NCBI GenBank assembly: GCA_002342165.1
Contig: DDPM01000129.1
Span: forward strand, 259 to 16,240
DNA from: Hylemonella sp. UBA2468
Lineage (GTDB): Bacteria; Pseudomonadota; Gammaproteobacteria; Burkholderiales; Burkholderiaceae_C
DNA: 15,982 bases
Direction of reading: 5' to 3'
Both the position numbers and the translations under genes were made by a program. The notes beneath the pieces were generated by a model. The model made no database searches. It had not been told where the DNA came from and worked only from the letters and a program-made list of their open reading frames with translations. The stretch's first letter is position 1. The number at the start of each line of letters is the position of its first letter. This document shows positions 1-8,232 of this stretch, piece by piece.

Positions 1-102
1 TTGTGCGCCATGGGCGGCATGACGCCTTACCCCGTGCTGTCTGCTCTGAATCATTACCCCGAAGACTTCGGCCTTGAAGTCCACACCCCTGAATCCGCTT
101 AA
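1..102 (+). CDS. fdsB: NAD-dependent formate dehydrogenase beta subunit, C-terminal end (partial)
   Basis: Only the last 33 codons and the TAA stop are in the window; the gene begins upstream. The residues read CAMGGMTPYPVLSALNHYPE and continue for a short tail. This is how FdsB / NuoF-like flavoprotein subunits of soluble formate dehydrogenases end. The cysteine near the start of this fragment would be the last ligand of the NuoF-type [4Fe-4S] cluster. In the family, FdsB carries FMN and the NAD-binding site and passes electrons from FdsA to NAD+. The stop is 12 bp before fdsA, whose Shine-Dalgarno AAGGA overlaps this stop codon, so the two are co-transcribed and probably translationally coupled. 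The identification rests on a short piece but is strongly supported by the adjoining fdsA. Confidence 0.88.
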   Translation: MCAMGGMTPYPVLSALNHYPEDFGLEVHTPESA

Positions 103-114
103 GGAAAACTCATC

Positions 115-3009
115 ATGAACCATTCCAAGCAAGACATCGCCCACAAAGATACGGATTACGGCACCCCTGCTCGCAAGTCTGACGTGTGGGTCGATCTGAC
201 CATTGACGGCTATTCGGTCTCCGTGCCCAAAGGCACCTCGCTCATGCGCGCCGCCGTGGATGCGGGCATTCAGGTGCCCAAGTTGTGCGCTACCGACAGT
301 TTAGAGCCCTTTGGTTCCTGCCGTTTGTGCTTGGTTGAAATTGACGGCCGTAAGGGCACCCCCGCATCCTGCACCACGCCTGCCGAGGCGGGCATGGTGG
401 TGCATACCCAAACGCCTAAATTACAAGAACTGCGCAAAGGCGTGATGGAGCTTTACATCAGCGACCACCCGCTGGACTGCCTGACCTGCAGCGCCAACGG
501 CAACTGCGAGCTGCAAACCCAAGCCGGTGTGGTGGGTTTGCGCAATGTGCGCTACGGCGTGGGCGCTTCAGCAGGAGCCCACCATTGCGACCTGCCCAAA
601 GACGAGTCCAACCCTTACTTCACTTACGACGCAAGCAAGTGCATTGTATGCAACCGTTGTGTGCGCGCCTGTGAGGAAACCCAGGGCACCTTCGCCCTGA
701 CGATTTCTGGCCGCGGCTTTGAAAGCCGTGTCTCCCCTGGCCAAGACCAGCCGTTCATGGACAGCGAATGCGTGTCCTGCGGCGCTTGCGTTGAGGCATG
801 CCCCACCGCCACTTTGCAAGAAAAGTCCATCATCGAGTTAGGTCAACCCGAGCACAGCCTCATCACCACCTGCGCTTATTGCGGAGTGGGCTGCGGCTTT
901 AAGGCCGAAATGAAAGGCAACACCGTGGTGCGCATGGTGCCCTGGAAAGACGGCAAAGCCAACGAAGGCCACTCCTGCGTGAAGGGGCGTTTTGCCTGGG
1001 GCTACGCCACCCACCAAGACCGCATCACCACCCCCATGATCCGCGACCGCATCACCGACCCCTGGAAAGTGGTGAGTTGGGATGAGGCGCTCACCTACGC
1101 GGCCGCCCGCATCAAGAACATTCAGGCCCAATATGGTCAAGATTCCGTGGGCGGCATCACTTCCAGCCGGTGCACCAACGAAGAAACCTATTTGGTTCAA
1201 AAATTGGTGCGCGCTGCATTTGGCACCAACAACGTGGACACCTGCGCCCGCGTGTGCCACTCCCCTACCGGCTATGGCTTGGGTCAAACCTTGGGCACTT
1301 CTGCCGGCACGCAAACCTTCAAGTCGGTGGAGCATGCCGATGTGATCATGGTGATTGGCGCCAACCCCAGCGACGCCCACCCCGTGTTTGCCTCTCGCAT
1401 GAAGCGTCGCCTGCGCCAAGGTGCGCGCCTGATTGTGGTGGACCCGCGTAAAATCGACTTGGTGGATTCGGTGCACGTCAAGGCCGACCACCATTTGGCT
1501 CTCAAGCCGGGCACCAATGTGGCCATGATCACCGCCATGGCCCATGTGGTGGTGACCGAAGGCCTGATGGCCGAGGCTTACATCAAAGAACGCTGCGACG
1601 ACAAAAGCTTCAAAGAGTGGCGCGACTTTGTCTCCAAGCCTGACAACTCGCCCGAGGCCTTTGAGGCGGTGACTGGCGTGCCGGCTGCCGAGGTGCGTGC
1701 TGCTGCACGCCTGTACGCCAGCGGCCCCAATTCGGCCATTTACTACGGATTGGGCGTAACCGAGCACGCCCAGGGCTCCACCATGGTGCTGGGTATTGCC
1801 AACTTGGCCATGGCCTGTGGCATGGTTGGGCGCGAGGGGGTGGGCATCAACCCTCTGCGTGGACAAAACAACGTGCAGGGCAGCTGCGATATGGGCAGCT
1901 TCCCGCACGAACTTCCGGGCTACCGCCACATTTCAGACACCACCACCCGCACCTTGTTTGAAGAAGCCTGGGGCGTCAGCATCAGTCCGGAGCCGGGTTT
2001 GCGCATTCCCAATATGTTCGAGGCCGCGTTGGACGGCAGCTTTAAAGGCTTGTACTGCCAGGGTGAGGACATTGTGCAGTCCGACCCCAACACGCAACAC
2101 GTGGAGGCTGCGTTGTCGGCCATGGAATGCATTGTGGTGCAGGACATCTTTTTGAACGAAACCGCGAAATTTGCCCATGTGTTTTTGCCGGGCAGCTCCT
2201 TTTTGGAGAGAGACGGCACCTTTACCAATGCAGAGCGCCGCATCTCCCGTGTGCGCCAAGCCATGCCGCCTTTGGCCGGTCTTGCAGACTGGGAAGTGAC
2301 CCTCAAGTTCGCACAAGCCCTGGGGTATGACATGCATTACGACCACCCCGAGCAAATCATGCAAGAAATTGCAGATTTAACCCCCAGCTTCCGCGGCGTG
2401 AGCTATGAAAAAATTGAGCGCTTGGGCAGCGTGCAGTGGCCATGCAACGAAGACACCGAAGAAGCCGGCACCCCCATCATGCACATTGATAAATTTGTGC
2501 GTGGCAAGGGCAAGTTTTTCAACACGCAATACATTGCCAGCAGCGAAAAAGTGACGCCCAAGTTCCCCTTGTTGCTCACCACGGGGCGCATCTTGTCGCA
2601 ATACAACGTGGGCGCGCAAACCCGCCGCACCGCCAACAACCTGTGGCACAGCGAGGACCTCCTGGAAATCCACCCTCACGACGCGCAGGAACGTGGCATC
2701 AAAGACATGGACTGGGTGGGCATTGAAAGCCGTGCAGGCCGCACCGTGCTGCGCGCTGAGGTGAGCGAGCGCATGCAGCCAGGGGTGGTGTACACCACCT
2801 TCCACTTTCCGGAGTCGGGTGCCAACGTCATCACCACCGAATGTTCTGACTGGGCCACCAACTGCCCTGAATACAAGGTCACGGCGGTTCAGGTGGTGGC
2901 GGTGAGCCAGCCTTCAGATTGGCAGCAGCGCTACAACAAGTTCAACCAAAACCAACTCAGCTTGCTGCCCAAAGCAGTTGCCCAGCACGCCGAGCTGGTT
3001 GGCAAATGA
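115..3009 (+). CDS. fdsA: NAD-dependent formate dehydrogenase, molybdenum catalytic alpha subunit
   Basis: Catalytic subunit (964 aa) of the cytoplasmic formate dehydrogenase that oxidises formate to CO2. Domains in order: a [2Fe-2S] ferredoxin domain (C58, C69, C72, C86); a NuoG-like His-Cys3 site (H118, C122, C125, C131); two ferredoxin-type [4Fe-4S] clusters (C176, C179, C182, C186 and C219, C222, C225, C229); then the bis-MGD molybdopterin oxidoreductase domain with its own [4Fe-4S] cluster (C253, C256, C260, C288). The catalytic pair is C381-H382 in RVCHSPTG, and the conserved arginine is R582 in LRGQNN. Their spacing matches the C386/H387/R587 trio known from Rhodobacter capsulatus FdsA. 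It is a cysteine enzyme: no in-frame TGA suggests selenocysteine. The ATG at 115 has SD AAGGA at 101-105. The stop overlaps the fdhD start. Length is normal for the family. Confidence 0.97.
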   Translation: MNHSKQDIAHKDTDYGTPARKSDVWVDLTIDGYSVSVPKGTSLMRAAVDAGIQVPKLCATDSLEPFGSCRLCLVEIDGRKGTPASCTTPAEAGMVVHTQTPKLQELRKGVMELYISDHPLDCLTCSANGNCELQTQAGVVGLRNVRYGVGASAGAHHCDLPKDESNPYFTYDASKCIVCNRCVRACEETQGTFALTISGRGFESRVSPGQDQPFMDSECVSCGACVEACPTATLQEKSIIELGQPEHSLITTCAYCGVGCGFKAEMKGNTVVRMVPWKDGKANEGHSCVKGRFAWGYATHQDRITTPMIRDRITDPWKVVSWDEALTYAAARIKNIQAQYGQDSVGGITSSRCTNEETYLVQKLVRAAFGTNNVDTCARVCHSPTGYGLGQTLGTSAGTQTFKSVEHADVIMVIGANPSDAHPVFASRMKRRLRQGARLIVVDPRKIDLVDSVHVKADHHLALKPGTNVAMITAMAHVVVTEGLMAEAYIKERCDDKSFKEWRDFVSKPDNSPEAFEAVTGVPAAEVRAAARLYASGPNSAIYYGLGVTEHAQGSTMVLGIANLAMACGMVGREGVGINPLRGQNNVQGSCDMGSFPHELPGYRHISDTTTRTLFEEAWGVSISPEPGLRIPNMFEAALDGSFKGLYCQGEDIVQSDPNTQHVEAALSAMECIVVQDIFLNETAKFAHVFLPGSSFLERDGTFTNAERRISRVRQAMPPLAGLADWEVTLKFAQALGYDMHYDHPEQIMQEIADLTPSFRGVSYEKIERLGSVQWPCNEDTEEAGTPIMHIDKFVRGKGKFFNTQYIASSEKVTPKFPLLLTTGRILSQYNVGAQTRRTANNLWHSEDLLEIHPHDAQERGIKDMDWVGIESRAGRTVLRAEVSERMQPGVVYTTFHFPESGANVITTECSDWATNCPEYKVTAVQVVAVSQPSDWQQRYNKFNQNQLSLLPKAVAQHAELVGK

Positions 3010-3827
3010 TGTCCCTAGCCCTTGAGGTGCTTCCTGAGGGGGTATCTCAACGGATGGTCAGCCGCTACCAAGCGGGTGCAGTGCACGCCCAAACCGATTT
3101 TGTGGCCCAAGAAGTGCCCGTGGCCTTGCTCTTCAACGGCATTTCCCATGCGGTCATGATGGCCAGCCCCTCAGACCTAGAAGACTTTGCTTTGGGCTTT
3201 GCTTTAACCGAAGGACTTCTGGAGAGCCCTCAGGAGTTGTATGACATTGAAGTGAAAACCGTGGCGCAAGGTATGGAGCTTCGCCTGGAGGTGTCCGCCG
3301 CCTGCGAATGGCGGCTTAAGGAGCGCCGCAGAACCCTGGCCGGTCGCACCGGCTGCGGCTTGTGTGGTACCGACAGCCTGGCGCAAGTACAGCGCACTTT
3401 GCCAAGCGTACCTGCGTTGTGTGTGTCTGCTGCAGCGATTCAAAAGGCCGAAGCCGGCCTGAGTGCTTGGCAGCATGTGCAGCAACTCACGGGAGCCACC
3501 CATGCGGCGGCGTGGGTCGATCTAAGCGGCAACATTTTGCACCTGCGCGAAGACATTGGCCGCCACAATGCGCTCGATAAACTCATTGGCGATTTGGTGC
3601 GCCACCATGTGAAGGCGAATTCAGGGTGGCTCTGCATCACCAGCCGCGCCAGCTTTGAAATGGTGCAAAAGGCTGTGGCCTTTGGTGCGGGCGTGTTGGC
3701 CGCGGTTTCTGCCCCTACGGCCTTGGCTATAGAAGTTGCCCAAGCCCATAACCTGGCATTGGCGGGTTATGTCCGTGGGGATGAGTGGGTGGCTTACACC
3801 TTTGCTGAGCGCTTTAAATCGGATTAG
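3006..3827 (+). CDS. fdhD: Formate dehydrogenase accessory sulfurtransferase FdhD (FdsC)
   Basis: FdhD-family protein of 273 aa. In Escherichia coli the homologue accepts sulfur from IscS and delivers it to the bis-MGD cofactor, which formate dehydrogenase needs for activity. The conserved CxxC is visible in GCGLCGTDSL, with C117 and C120. The C-terminal half shows the family signatures EDIGRHNALDK and ITSRASFEMVQKA. I place the start at the ATG at 3006, which overlaps the fdsA stop (ATGA; a second ATG follows at 3009). The same frame is open back to 2919, but those codons lie inside fdsA and would add an N-terminus unlike the family. No Shine-Dalgarno precedes 3006, so translation probably depends on coupling to fdsA. 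In Cupriavidus-type clusters this gene is called fdsC. Confidence 0.93.
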   Translation: MMSLALEVLPEGVSQRMVSRYQAGAVHAQTDFVAQEVPVALLFNGISHAVMMASPSDLEDFALGFALTEGLLESPQELYDIEVKTVAQGMELRLEVSAACEWRLKERRRTLAGRTGCGLCGTDSLAQVQRTLPSVPALCVSAAAIQKAEAGLSAWQHVQQLTGATHAAAWVDLSGNILHLREDIGRHNALDKLIGDLVRHHVKANSGWLCITSRASFEMVQKAVAFGAGVLAAVSAPTALAIEVAQAHNLALAGYVRGDEWVAYTFAERFKSD

Positions 3828-3874
3828 TTTTACTGGTTCTTCAATCGGTCTTAAGAAAGTCAGGGTCATCGCAC

Positions 3875-4123
3875 ATGGACATCGACAACTTGGTCACCAT
3901 GGCCAACAGCATCGGGGATTTTTTTCAAAGCATGCCCAACCCCCAAGAAGCCCGGCATGGCATTGCCCAGCACATCAGCAAGTTTTGGGAGCCGCGCATG
4001 CGCGAGGCGCTGATTTCCCACTTGGCAGAGGCGTCCAGTTCGCAGTTGCACCCTTTGGTGCGTGAAGCCATTCAAGAGCACTTAGAGCTGCTTGCGACCA
4101 AAAAGGTGGTGGCGCGCGCCTAA
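3875..4123 (+). CDS. fdsD: Formate dehydrogenase delta subunit FdsD
   Basis: Small soluble protein of 82 aa, with no cysteines and no signal peptide. The N-terminal MANSIGDFFQSMPNPQEA and central HISKFWEPRMRE segments are the typical pattern of FdsD, the delta subunit encoded last in fdsGBACD operons. In the family it is needed for full activity or assembly of the heteromeric enzyme; its exact role is poorly defined. It starts 47 bp after the fdhD stop and is preceded by a weak purine-rich stretch (AAGAAAGTCAGGG, 3853-3865). Position and sequence agree, so the assignment is firm despite the small size. Confidence 0.9.
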   Translation: MDIDNLVTMANSIGDFFQSMPNPQEARHGIAQHISKFWEPRMREALISHLAEASSSQLHPLVREAIQEHLELLATKKVVARA

Positions 4124-4137
4124 ATCTAAATAGGCTC

Positions 4138-6729
4138 GTGCAAGCCCGCCTGAACTTTTCCAGCCACGTGAACACCTCTGCTTTAAAACTCGGCTGGCGC
4201 ACGCTGTGGCGCGATTTTCGAGCGGGTGAGCTGCGTTTGCTGATGTTGGCGGTGACCTTGGCTGTGGCGGCGCTGACCGCTGTGGGATTTTTTGCAGACC
4301 GCCTTCAGGCGGGCTTACAGCGCGATGCGCGGCAACTTTTAGGCGGCGATGCGGTGCTGGCCAGCGACCAACCAGCCCCCGTGGCTTTTGAAGAATTGGC
4401 CCAGTCCCTGGGCTTGCAAATGGCGCGATCCATGAGCTTTCCCACCATGGCGCGTGCAAGCGATGCTCAGGGTGGTGTCACGCGTTTGGTTGCGCTCAAA
4501 GCGGTGGAGCCGGGCTATCCCCTGCGGGGTCAGCTCAAGGTGTCTGCCTCTTTTGACGATGCGCAAGGCGTCGAGACCCGCGACATTCCGGCCCCCGGAG
4601 AAGTTTGGGTAGACCCGCCCCTGCTTGAAGCCTTAGGTTTGAAAATGGGCGATGCATTACTGCTGGGCAACAGCAGCTTTCAGATTGCCCGACTGATCTA
4701 CATAGAGCCTGACCGCGGCGCAGGCTTTGTGAACTTTTCACCTCGCGCCATGATCCACCGCACTGATCTTGAGGATACTGGGCTGGTGCAACCGGCCAGC
4801 CGCATCAACTACCGTTTGGCCGTGGCGGGGGATGACGCGGCGGTGCAGAGCTTCATGCGCCAAGCTGAGCAGCGCATTGCCCAGCAAGAACTGCGGGGCC
4901 TTCGGTTGGAGTCCATTGCCTCGGGCCGCCCAGAATCCAGCCAAACCCTAGACCGTGCCGAAAAGTTTTTAAATTTGGTGGCTCTGCTGGCCGCCTTGCT
5001 GTGCGCTGTGGCTGTGGCCATGGCTGCCCGCAGTTTTGCCAGCGCCCATTTGAACGACTGCGCCATGCTGAGGGTGCTGGGTTTAAGCCAAGCGGCCATG
5101 ACCCAAAGTTACTTGGTGGAGTTTGTGTTGGTGGGTCTGGTGGCCAGCGGATTGGGCGTGCTGCTGGGCTTTGTGGGGCACTGGGTGTTTGTGTGGTTGC
5201 TCGCAGGCTTGGTCAAGGTGGCCTTGCCCGCGCCGAGTTTTGGGCCAGCAGGTTTGGGCCTGGGGGTTGGCATGACGTTGCTATTGGCGTTTGGTTTGCC
5301 GCCGGTACTGCAGCTGGCTCATGTGCCTGCGCTGCGGGTGATCCGGCGCGATGTGGGCGATCTGAAACCCCTGAGCGCTGGTGTATGGACATTGGGTGTG
5401 CTGGGTTTTGCGGTATTGCTGGTGGCGGCCAGTCGCGACCTGTATTTGGGCTTGATTGCTGTGGGCGGCTTTGCAGGAGCTGTGGTGGTCTTTGCCTTGG
5501 TGGCATGGGGGGCAGTCAACGCCTTGCGCTCGGTGGTGAAGGAAGACACCGCCCCGCGCTGGCTGGTTTTGGCCACGCGGCAGCTCACGGCGCGTCCCGG
5601 GTTTGCGGTGGTGCAGGTCAGCAGTTTGGCAGTTGGCTTGCTGGCCCTGATGTTGCTGGTGTTGCTGCGCACCGATTTGGTCAGCGCTTGGCAGCAAGCC
5701 ACACCGGCCGATGCACCCAACCGCTTTGTCATCAATATTCAGCCAGACCAAGAGGCAGCGTTTCAAGGGGCTTTGGCAAAGGCAGGCATACAGCATTACG
5801 ACTGGTATCCCATGATCCGAGCGCGTTTGGTCACGGTCAACGGCAAAGCCGTTACCCCGCAAGACTTTGCTGAAGAGCGGGCGCGCAGGCTGGTGGACCG
5901 CGAATTCAATGTGTCTTTCAGCGCGCAGTTACCCCATAACAACCCCTTGGTGCAGGGCCGCTGGACACCTGAAGATCCCAACGGCATGAGTGTGGAATCG
6001 GGTTTGGCCAAAACCCTGGGCTTGCGTTTGGGCGACCGCGTGGGCTTTGAGGTGGCCGGTGTGCTGCGTGAGTCCACACTTACTTCAGTGCGTAAGGTGG
6101 ATTGGAGCTCCTTGCGGGTCAACTTTTTCATGATTTACCCCTTAAGCCAGATGCTCGATGTGCCCATCACCTACATAAGCGCATTTCGCGCGCCCGAGCG
6201 TGGTTTAGCCTTCGAGCGGGGCTCAGCACCCCAAGCCACTTCTGCGTTTGACAACCAGCTGGTTCACGAGTTTCCCAACCTCACGGTGGTAGACCTGACG
6301 GCCACTTTGAAGCAGGTGCAAAGTGTGATCAGCCAGGTCATCAGGGCGGTGGAATTTTTGTTCGTGTTCACCTTGGCTGCAGGCTTGGTGGTGTTGATTG
6401 CCGCGCTCACTGCCTCGCGTGAAGAGCGCGCCCGCGAGTTTGCGGTCTACCGCGCCCTGGGGGCCAGCGCTCGCCTGATGCAGCAGGTGCAGGCGGCAGA
6501 ACTGGCCGGTGTGGGCTTGTTGGCAGGGGCTTTGTCTGCGTTGGTGGCCAGTGCCATGGGATGGGCCTTGGCCCGCTTTGTGTTTGAGTTTGATTGGGTG
6601 GTGTCACCCATCATCTCGATTGGCGGCACCTTGGCCGGTGCAGCGTTGGCCTTGCTGGCGGGATGGTGGAGCTTGCGTGGCGTGCTCAAACGCCCTGTGG
6701 TGCAAACTTTGCGCCAGGCTGCGGTTTAA
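4138..6729 (+). CDS. FtsX/YbbP-type ABC transporter permease
   Basis: Large inner-membrane permease of about 860 aa with the architecture of YbbP-like ABC exporter permeases. A first transmembrane helix lies at about residues 33-52, followed by a large extracytoplasmic region to about 275. A first FtsX core (279-400) contains the coupling motif DCAMLRVLGLS near residue 307. Several more helices follow, then a second periplasmic region (about 530-730) and a C-terminal FtsX core with REFAVYRALGAS near 765 and three final helices. The family pairs with a LolD-like ATPase to move or extract envelope molecules; the substrate is unknown. No ATPase gene is adjacent. The start is uncertain: GTG at 4138 gives the longest frame, and GTG at 4168 is also possible; neither has a strong SD and no ATG is near. 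It begins 14 bp after fdsD, so readthrough from the fds operon is plausible. The 3' end overlaps the convergent Smr gene. Confidence 0.85.
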   Translation: MQARLNFSSHVNTSALKLGWRTLWRDFRAGELRLLMLAVTLAVAALTAVGFFADRLQAGLQRDARQLLGGDAVLASDQPAPVAFEELAQSLGLQMARSMSFPTMARASDAQGGVTRLVALKAVEPGYPLRGQLKVSASFDDAQGVETRDIPAPGEVWVDPPLLEALGLKMGDALLLGNSSFQIARLIYIEPDRGAGFVNFSPRAMIHRTDLEDTGLVQPASRINYRLAVAGDDAAVQSFMRQAEQRIAQQELRGLRLESIASGRPESSQTLDRAEKFLNLVALLAALLCAVAVAMAARSFASAHLNDCAMLRVLGLSQAAMTQSYLVEFVLVGLVASGLGVLLGFVGHWVFVWLLAGLVKVALPAPSFGPAGLGLGVGMTLLLAFGLPPVLQLAHVPALRVIRRDVGDLKPLSAGVWTLGVLGFAVLLVAASRDLYLGLIAVGGFAGAVVVFALVAWGAVNALRSVVKEDTAPRWLVLATRQLTARPGFAVVQVSSLAVGLLALMLLVLLRTDLVSAWQQATPADAPNRFVINIQPDQEAAFQGALAKAGIQHYDWYPMIRARLVTVNGKAVTPQDFAEERARRLVDREFNVSFSAQLPHNNPLVQGRWTPEDPNGMSVESGLAKTLGLRLGDRVGFEVAGVLRESTLTSVRKVDWSSLRVNFFMIYPLSQMLDVPITYISAFRAPERGLAFERGSAPQATSAFDNQLVHEFPNLTVVDLTATLKQVQSVISQVIRAVEFLFVFTLAAGLVVLIAALTASREERAREFAVYRALGASARLMQQVQAAELAGVGLLAGALSALVASAMGWALARFVFEFDWVVSPIISIGGTLAGAALALLAGWWSLRGVLKRPVVQTLRQAAV

Positions 6730-7381
6730 GCAACACCACCAAAGCGCCCGCACCACCCTCGGCCGGACGTGCTTGCACAAAGGCAAGTACTTCTTGTTTT
6801 TGTGCAAGCCAACTAAGCACCCTTTGCTTAAGTACAGGTGTTTTGCCCGGCGAGCCCAGCCCTTTGCCGTGCACGACCCGAATGCAGCGCACGCCTTGTT
6901 TGTGCGCTTCCCGAATAAACCCACTTAAAGCGCTTCGGGCCTCATCGCTGCGCAGCCCATGCAGGTCTATAGCCCGCTGTATGGACCAGACCCCACGGCG
7001 CAACTTGCGCGTCACGTCGGGTCCCACACCTGGAGCGCGAAAGCTCAAGTCGCTGTCGGTGTCGAGCAGGGTGCTCACGTCCATCTCGTCACTTAGCGAC
7101 TCTTGCAGCGCTGAAGCCTCATCGCGTTGGCGTTGCAATGGAATGGGGGGCGGCAGCTCAGCGCCGAGCTGAACCCTTGGGGTATGGGTTAGGGGTTTCA
7201 CAGCACCAATGGCCCGTTTGAAGAGTTGTTCTTCCGTTTGCTGGCGTTGCGCCTTGAGCTTGCGCTGTGCCTCAGCCACGGCCGCTTGCCGGGCTTGATC
7301 TTGCAATGTGCGCTTGACGGACTCTAGGTCCGAAAGACCGCCCAGCTTCACGGTACGAGAACGGGGTGGGGTGGGGCTCAT
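6686..7381 (-). CDS. Smr (MutS2-related) domain protein
   Basis: Soluble protein of 231 aa. The N-terminal half is a charged, Gln/Arg/Lys-rich region (about residues 20-60) that looks helical, then a low-complexity linker. The C-terminal third is a stand-alone Smr domain with its two signatures, IDLHG (H141) and VVHGKGLGS (H171-G172-K173-G174). Smr domains are nicking endonucleases on DNA or RNA, known from MutS2 and from small proteins such as E. coli SmrA/SmrB, the latter a ribosome-collision RNase. This layout, with a long N-terminal arm and one C-terminal Smr domain, resembles SmrA/SmrB, but I cannot decide which role applies. The gene follows radC with a 10-bp gap on the same strand, so the two are probably co-transcribed. 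Its last 44 bp are antisense to the permease 3' end. Confidence 0.88.
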   Translation of the reverse strand: MSPTPPRSRTVKLGGLSDLESVKRTLQDQARQAAVAEAQRKLKAQRQQTEEQLFKRAIGAVKPLTHTPRVQLGAELPPPIPLQRQRDEASALQESLSDEMDVSTLLDTDSDLSFRAPGVGPDVTRKLRRGVWSIQRAIDLHGLRSDEARSALSGFIREAHKQGVRCIRVVHGKGLGSPGKTPVLKQRVLSWLAQKQEVLAFVQARPAEGGAGALVVLLKPQPGAKFAPQGV

Positions 7382-7391
7382 GGGGAGGTGC

Positions 7392-8063
7392 TCACATCAA
7401 ACCCTTTTCGGCCATAGACAGTGCTTGTCCCTGCGCCACGATGATGTGGTCCAGCACCCGCACATCCACCAAGCCCAAGGCGGCTTTAAGGGTATGGGTC
7501 AAGGCTAGGTCGGCTTGAGACGGTTGCACCGCGCCACTGGGGTGGTTGTGCGCCAAGATCACCGCTGCGGCATCCCAGTGCAGGGCGCGTTTGACCACTT
7601 CTTTGGGGTAAACGCTGGTTTGGTTCAAGGTGCCGCGAAACATCTCTTCCATTTTGAGCAAGCGGTGTTGGCTGTCTAAAAACATCACGGCAAATATTTC
7701 ATGGGCCTGATGCCCCAGATGCAGCTGCACATAGTGCTGAACCGCTTGGGGGTTGTGCAGGTCGATGCGCTCGCGCAGTTGTTCTGCTAAGGCACGCCGG
7801 GCCAGCTCCAGTACCGCCATCAGCTCGGCCCGTTTGGCGGGTCCGAGCCCCTTGATGCCCGCCAACTTCTCTTTAGGGGCTTGCAGCAAACCAGCGACAC
7901 CTTGACCTGAAAGCAAATCCGAAGCCAGTTGCAGCACACCTTTGCCTGCAGTGCCAGTGCGCAGCAGTAGGGCCAACAGCTCGGTGTCGCTCAGGGCGCC
8001 GGGCCCACGGGCCAAGAGCTTTTCGCGGGGGCGGGCGTCAGGGGGGAGGTTTTTGAGGGTCAT
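7392..8063 (-). CDS. radC: RadC family JAMM-domain protein
   Basis: Complete RadC/YicR-type protein of 223 aa, a usual length. The N-terminal part holds UPF0758-type helix-hairpin-helix motifs, with [13 protein letters not shown] at about residues 69-81. The C-terminal part is the MPN/JAB (JAMM) metalloprotease-like domain: E122, then H172-N-H174-P-S176-G and D185, the full set of predicted zinc-binding residues. The historical link to DNA repair came from an E. coli mutation later traced to recG, so the cellular role is unsettled. The ATG is at 8063 reading leftward, and it diverges from coxS across a 169-bp gap. It is the probable first gene of a radC-smr transcript. Confidence 0.94.
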   Translation of the reverse strand: MTLKNLPPDARPREKLLARGPGALSDTELLALLLRTGTAGKGVLQLASDLLSGQGVAGLLQAPKEKLAGIKGLGPAKRAELMAVLELARRALAEQLRERIDLHNPQAVQHYVQLHLGHQAHEIFAVMFLDSQHRLLKMEEMFRGTLNQTSVYPKEVVKRALHWDAAAVILAHNHPSGAVQPSQADLALTHTLKAALGLVDVRVLDHIIVAQGQALSMAEKGLM

Positions 8064-8232
8064 GTAATTCTTAACAGGGAATCAGTTTAGAGGAGGAGTT
8101 TTGCTATCCTGAATCCGAAGTGGTGGAAACAAGGGTTTTGCCTAGGGCTGCTGGATGATGTTCACCCAATAATCAATTCAGTCTCTAATCCTGACAACGT
8201 TTTCTTCCCTTACTTTTACGGAGCTCTATTTC
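8064..8232. promoter_or_regulatory. Divergent intergenic region between radC and the cox cluster
   Basis: This is the longest non-coding stretch in the window (169 bp) and must hold the promoters for both leftward radC-smr and rightward coxSLM. It is visibly more AT-rich than the flanking genes. On the plus strand CTGACA at 8191-8196 resembles a -35 element, but the T-rich positions at a proper -10 distance (about 8214) would overlap the coxS ribosome site, so I do not call that promoter. A GGAG at 8220-8223, nine bases before the coxS ATG, is the likely SD. I see no convincing operator palindrome and no sigma-54 element: GG and GC at 8125 and 8140 are too far apart. Confidence 0.45.

Noticed and set aside
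1243..1272. Possible selenocysteine in FdsA
   Set aside because: The active-site codon at 1255-1257 is TGC (Cys381), and the frame runs without an internal TGA.
838..1929. 363-codon minus-strand open frame opposite fdsA
   Set aside because: Same mirror effect: very His/Gly/Ala-rich, no family resemblance, and fdsA is certain on the plus strand.
2919..3005. Upstream ATG extending fdhD by 29 residues
   Set aside because: It would lie inside fdsA, has no ribosome site, and adds a Gln/Pro/Ala-rich stretch not expected in FdhD; the ATGA overlap at 3006 is better.
5001..5873. 290-codon plus-strand frame inside the permease gene
   Set aside because: Gly/Cys/Arg-rich composition with no domain, and the permease frame shows coherent membrane helices and FtsX motifs across the same bases.
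8121..8142. Possible sigma-54 promoter before coxS (TGG ... TTGC)
   Set aside because: The GG and GC elements are separated by 13 bases instead of the required 10, and the CAC after GG is missing.
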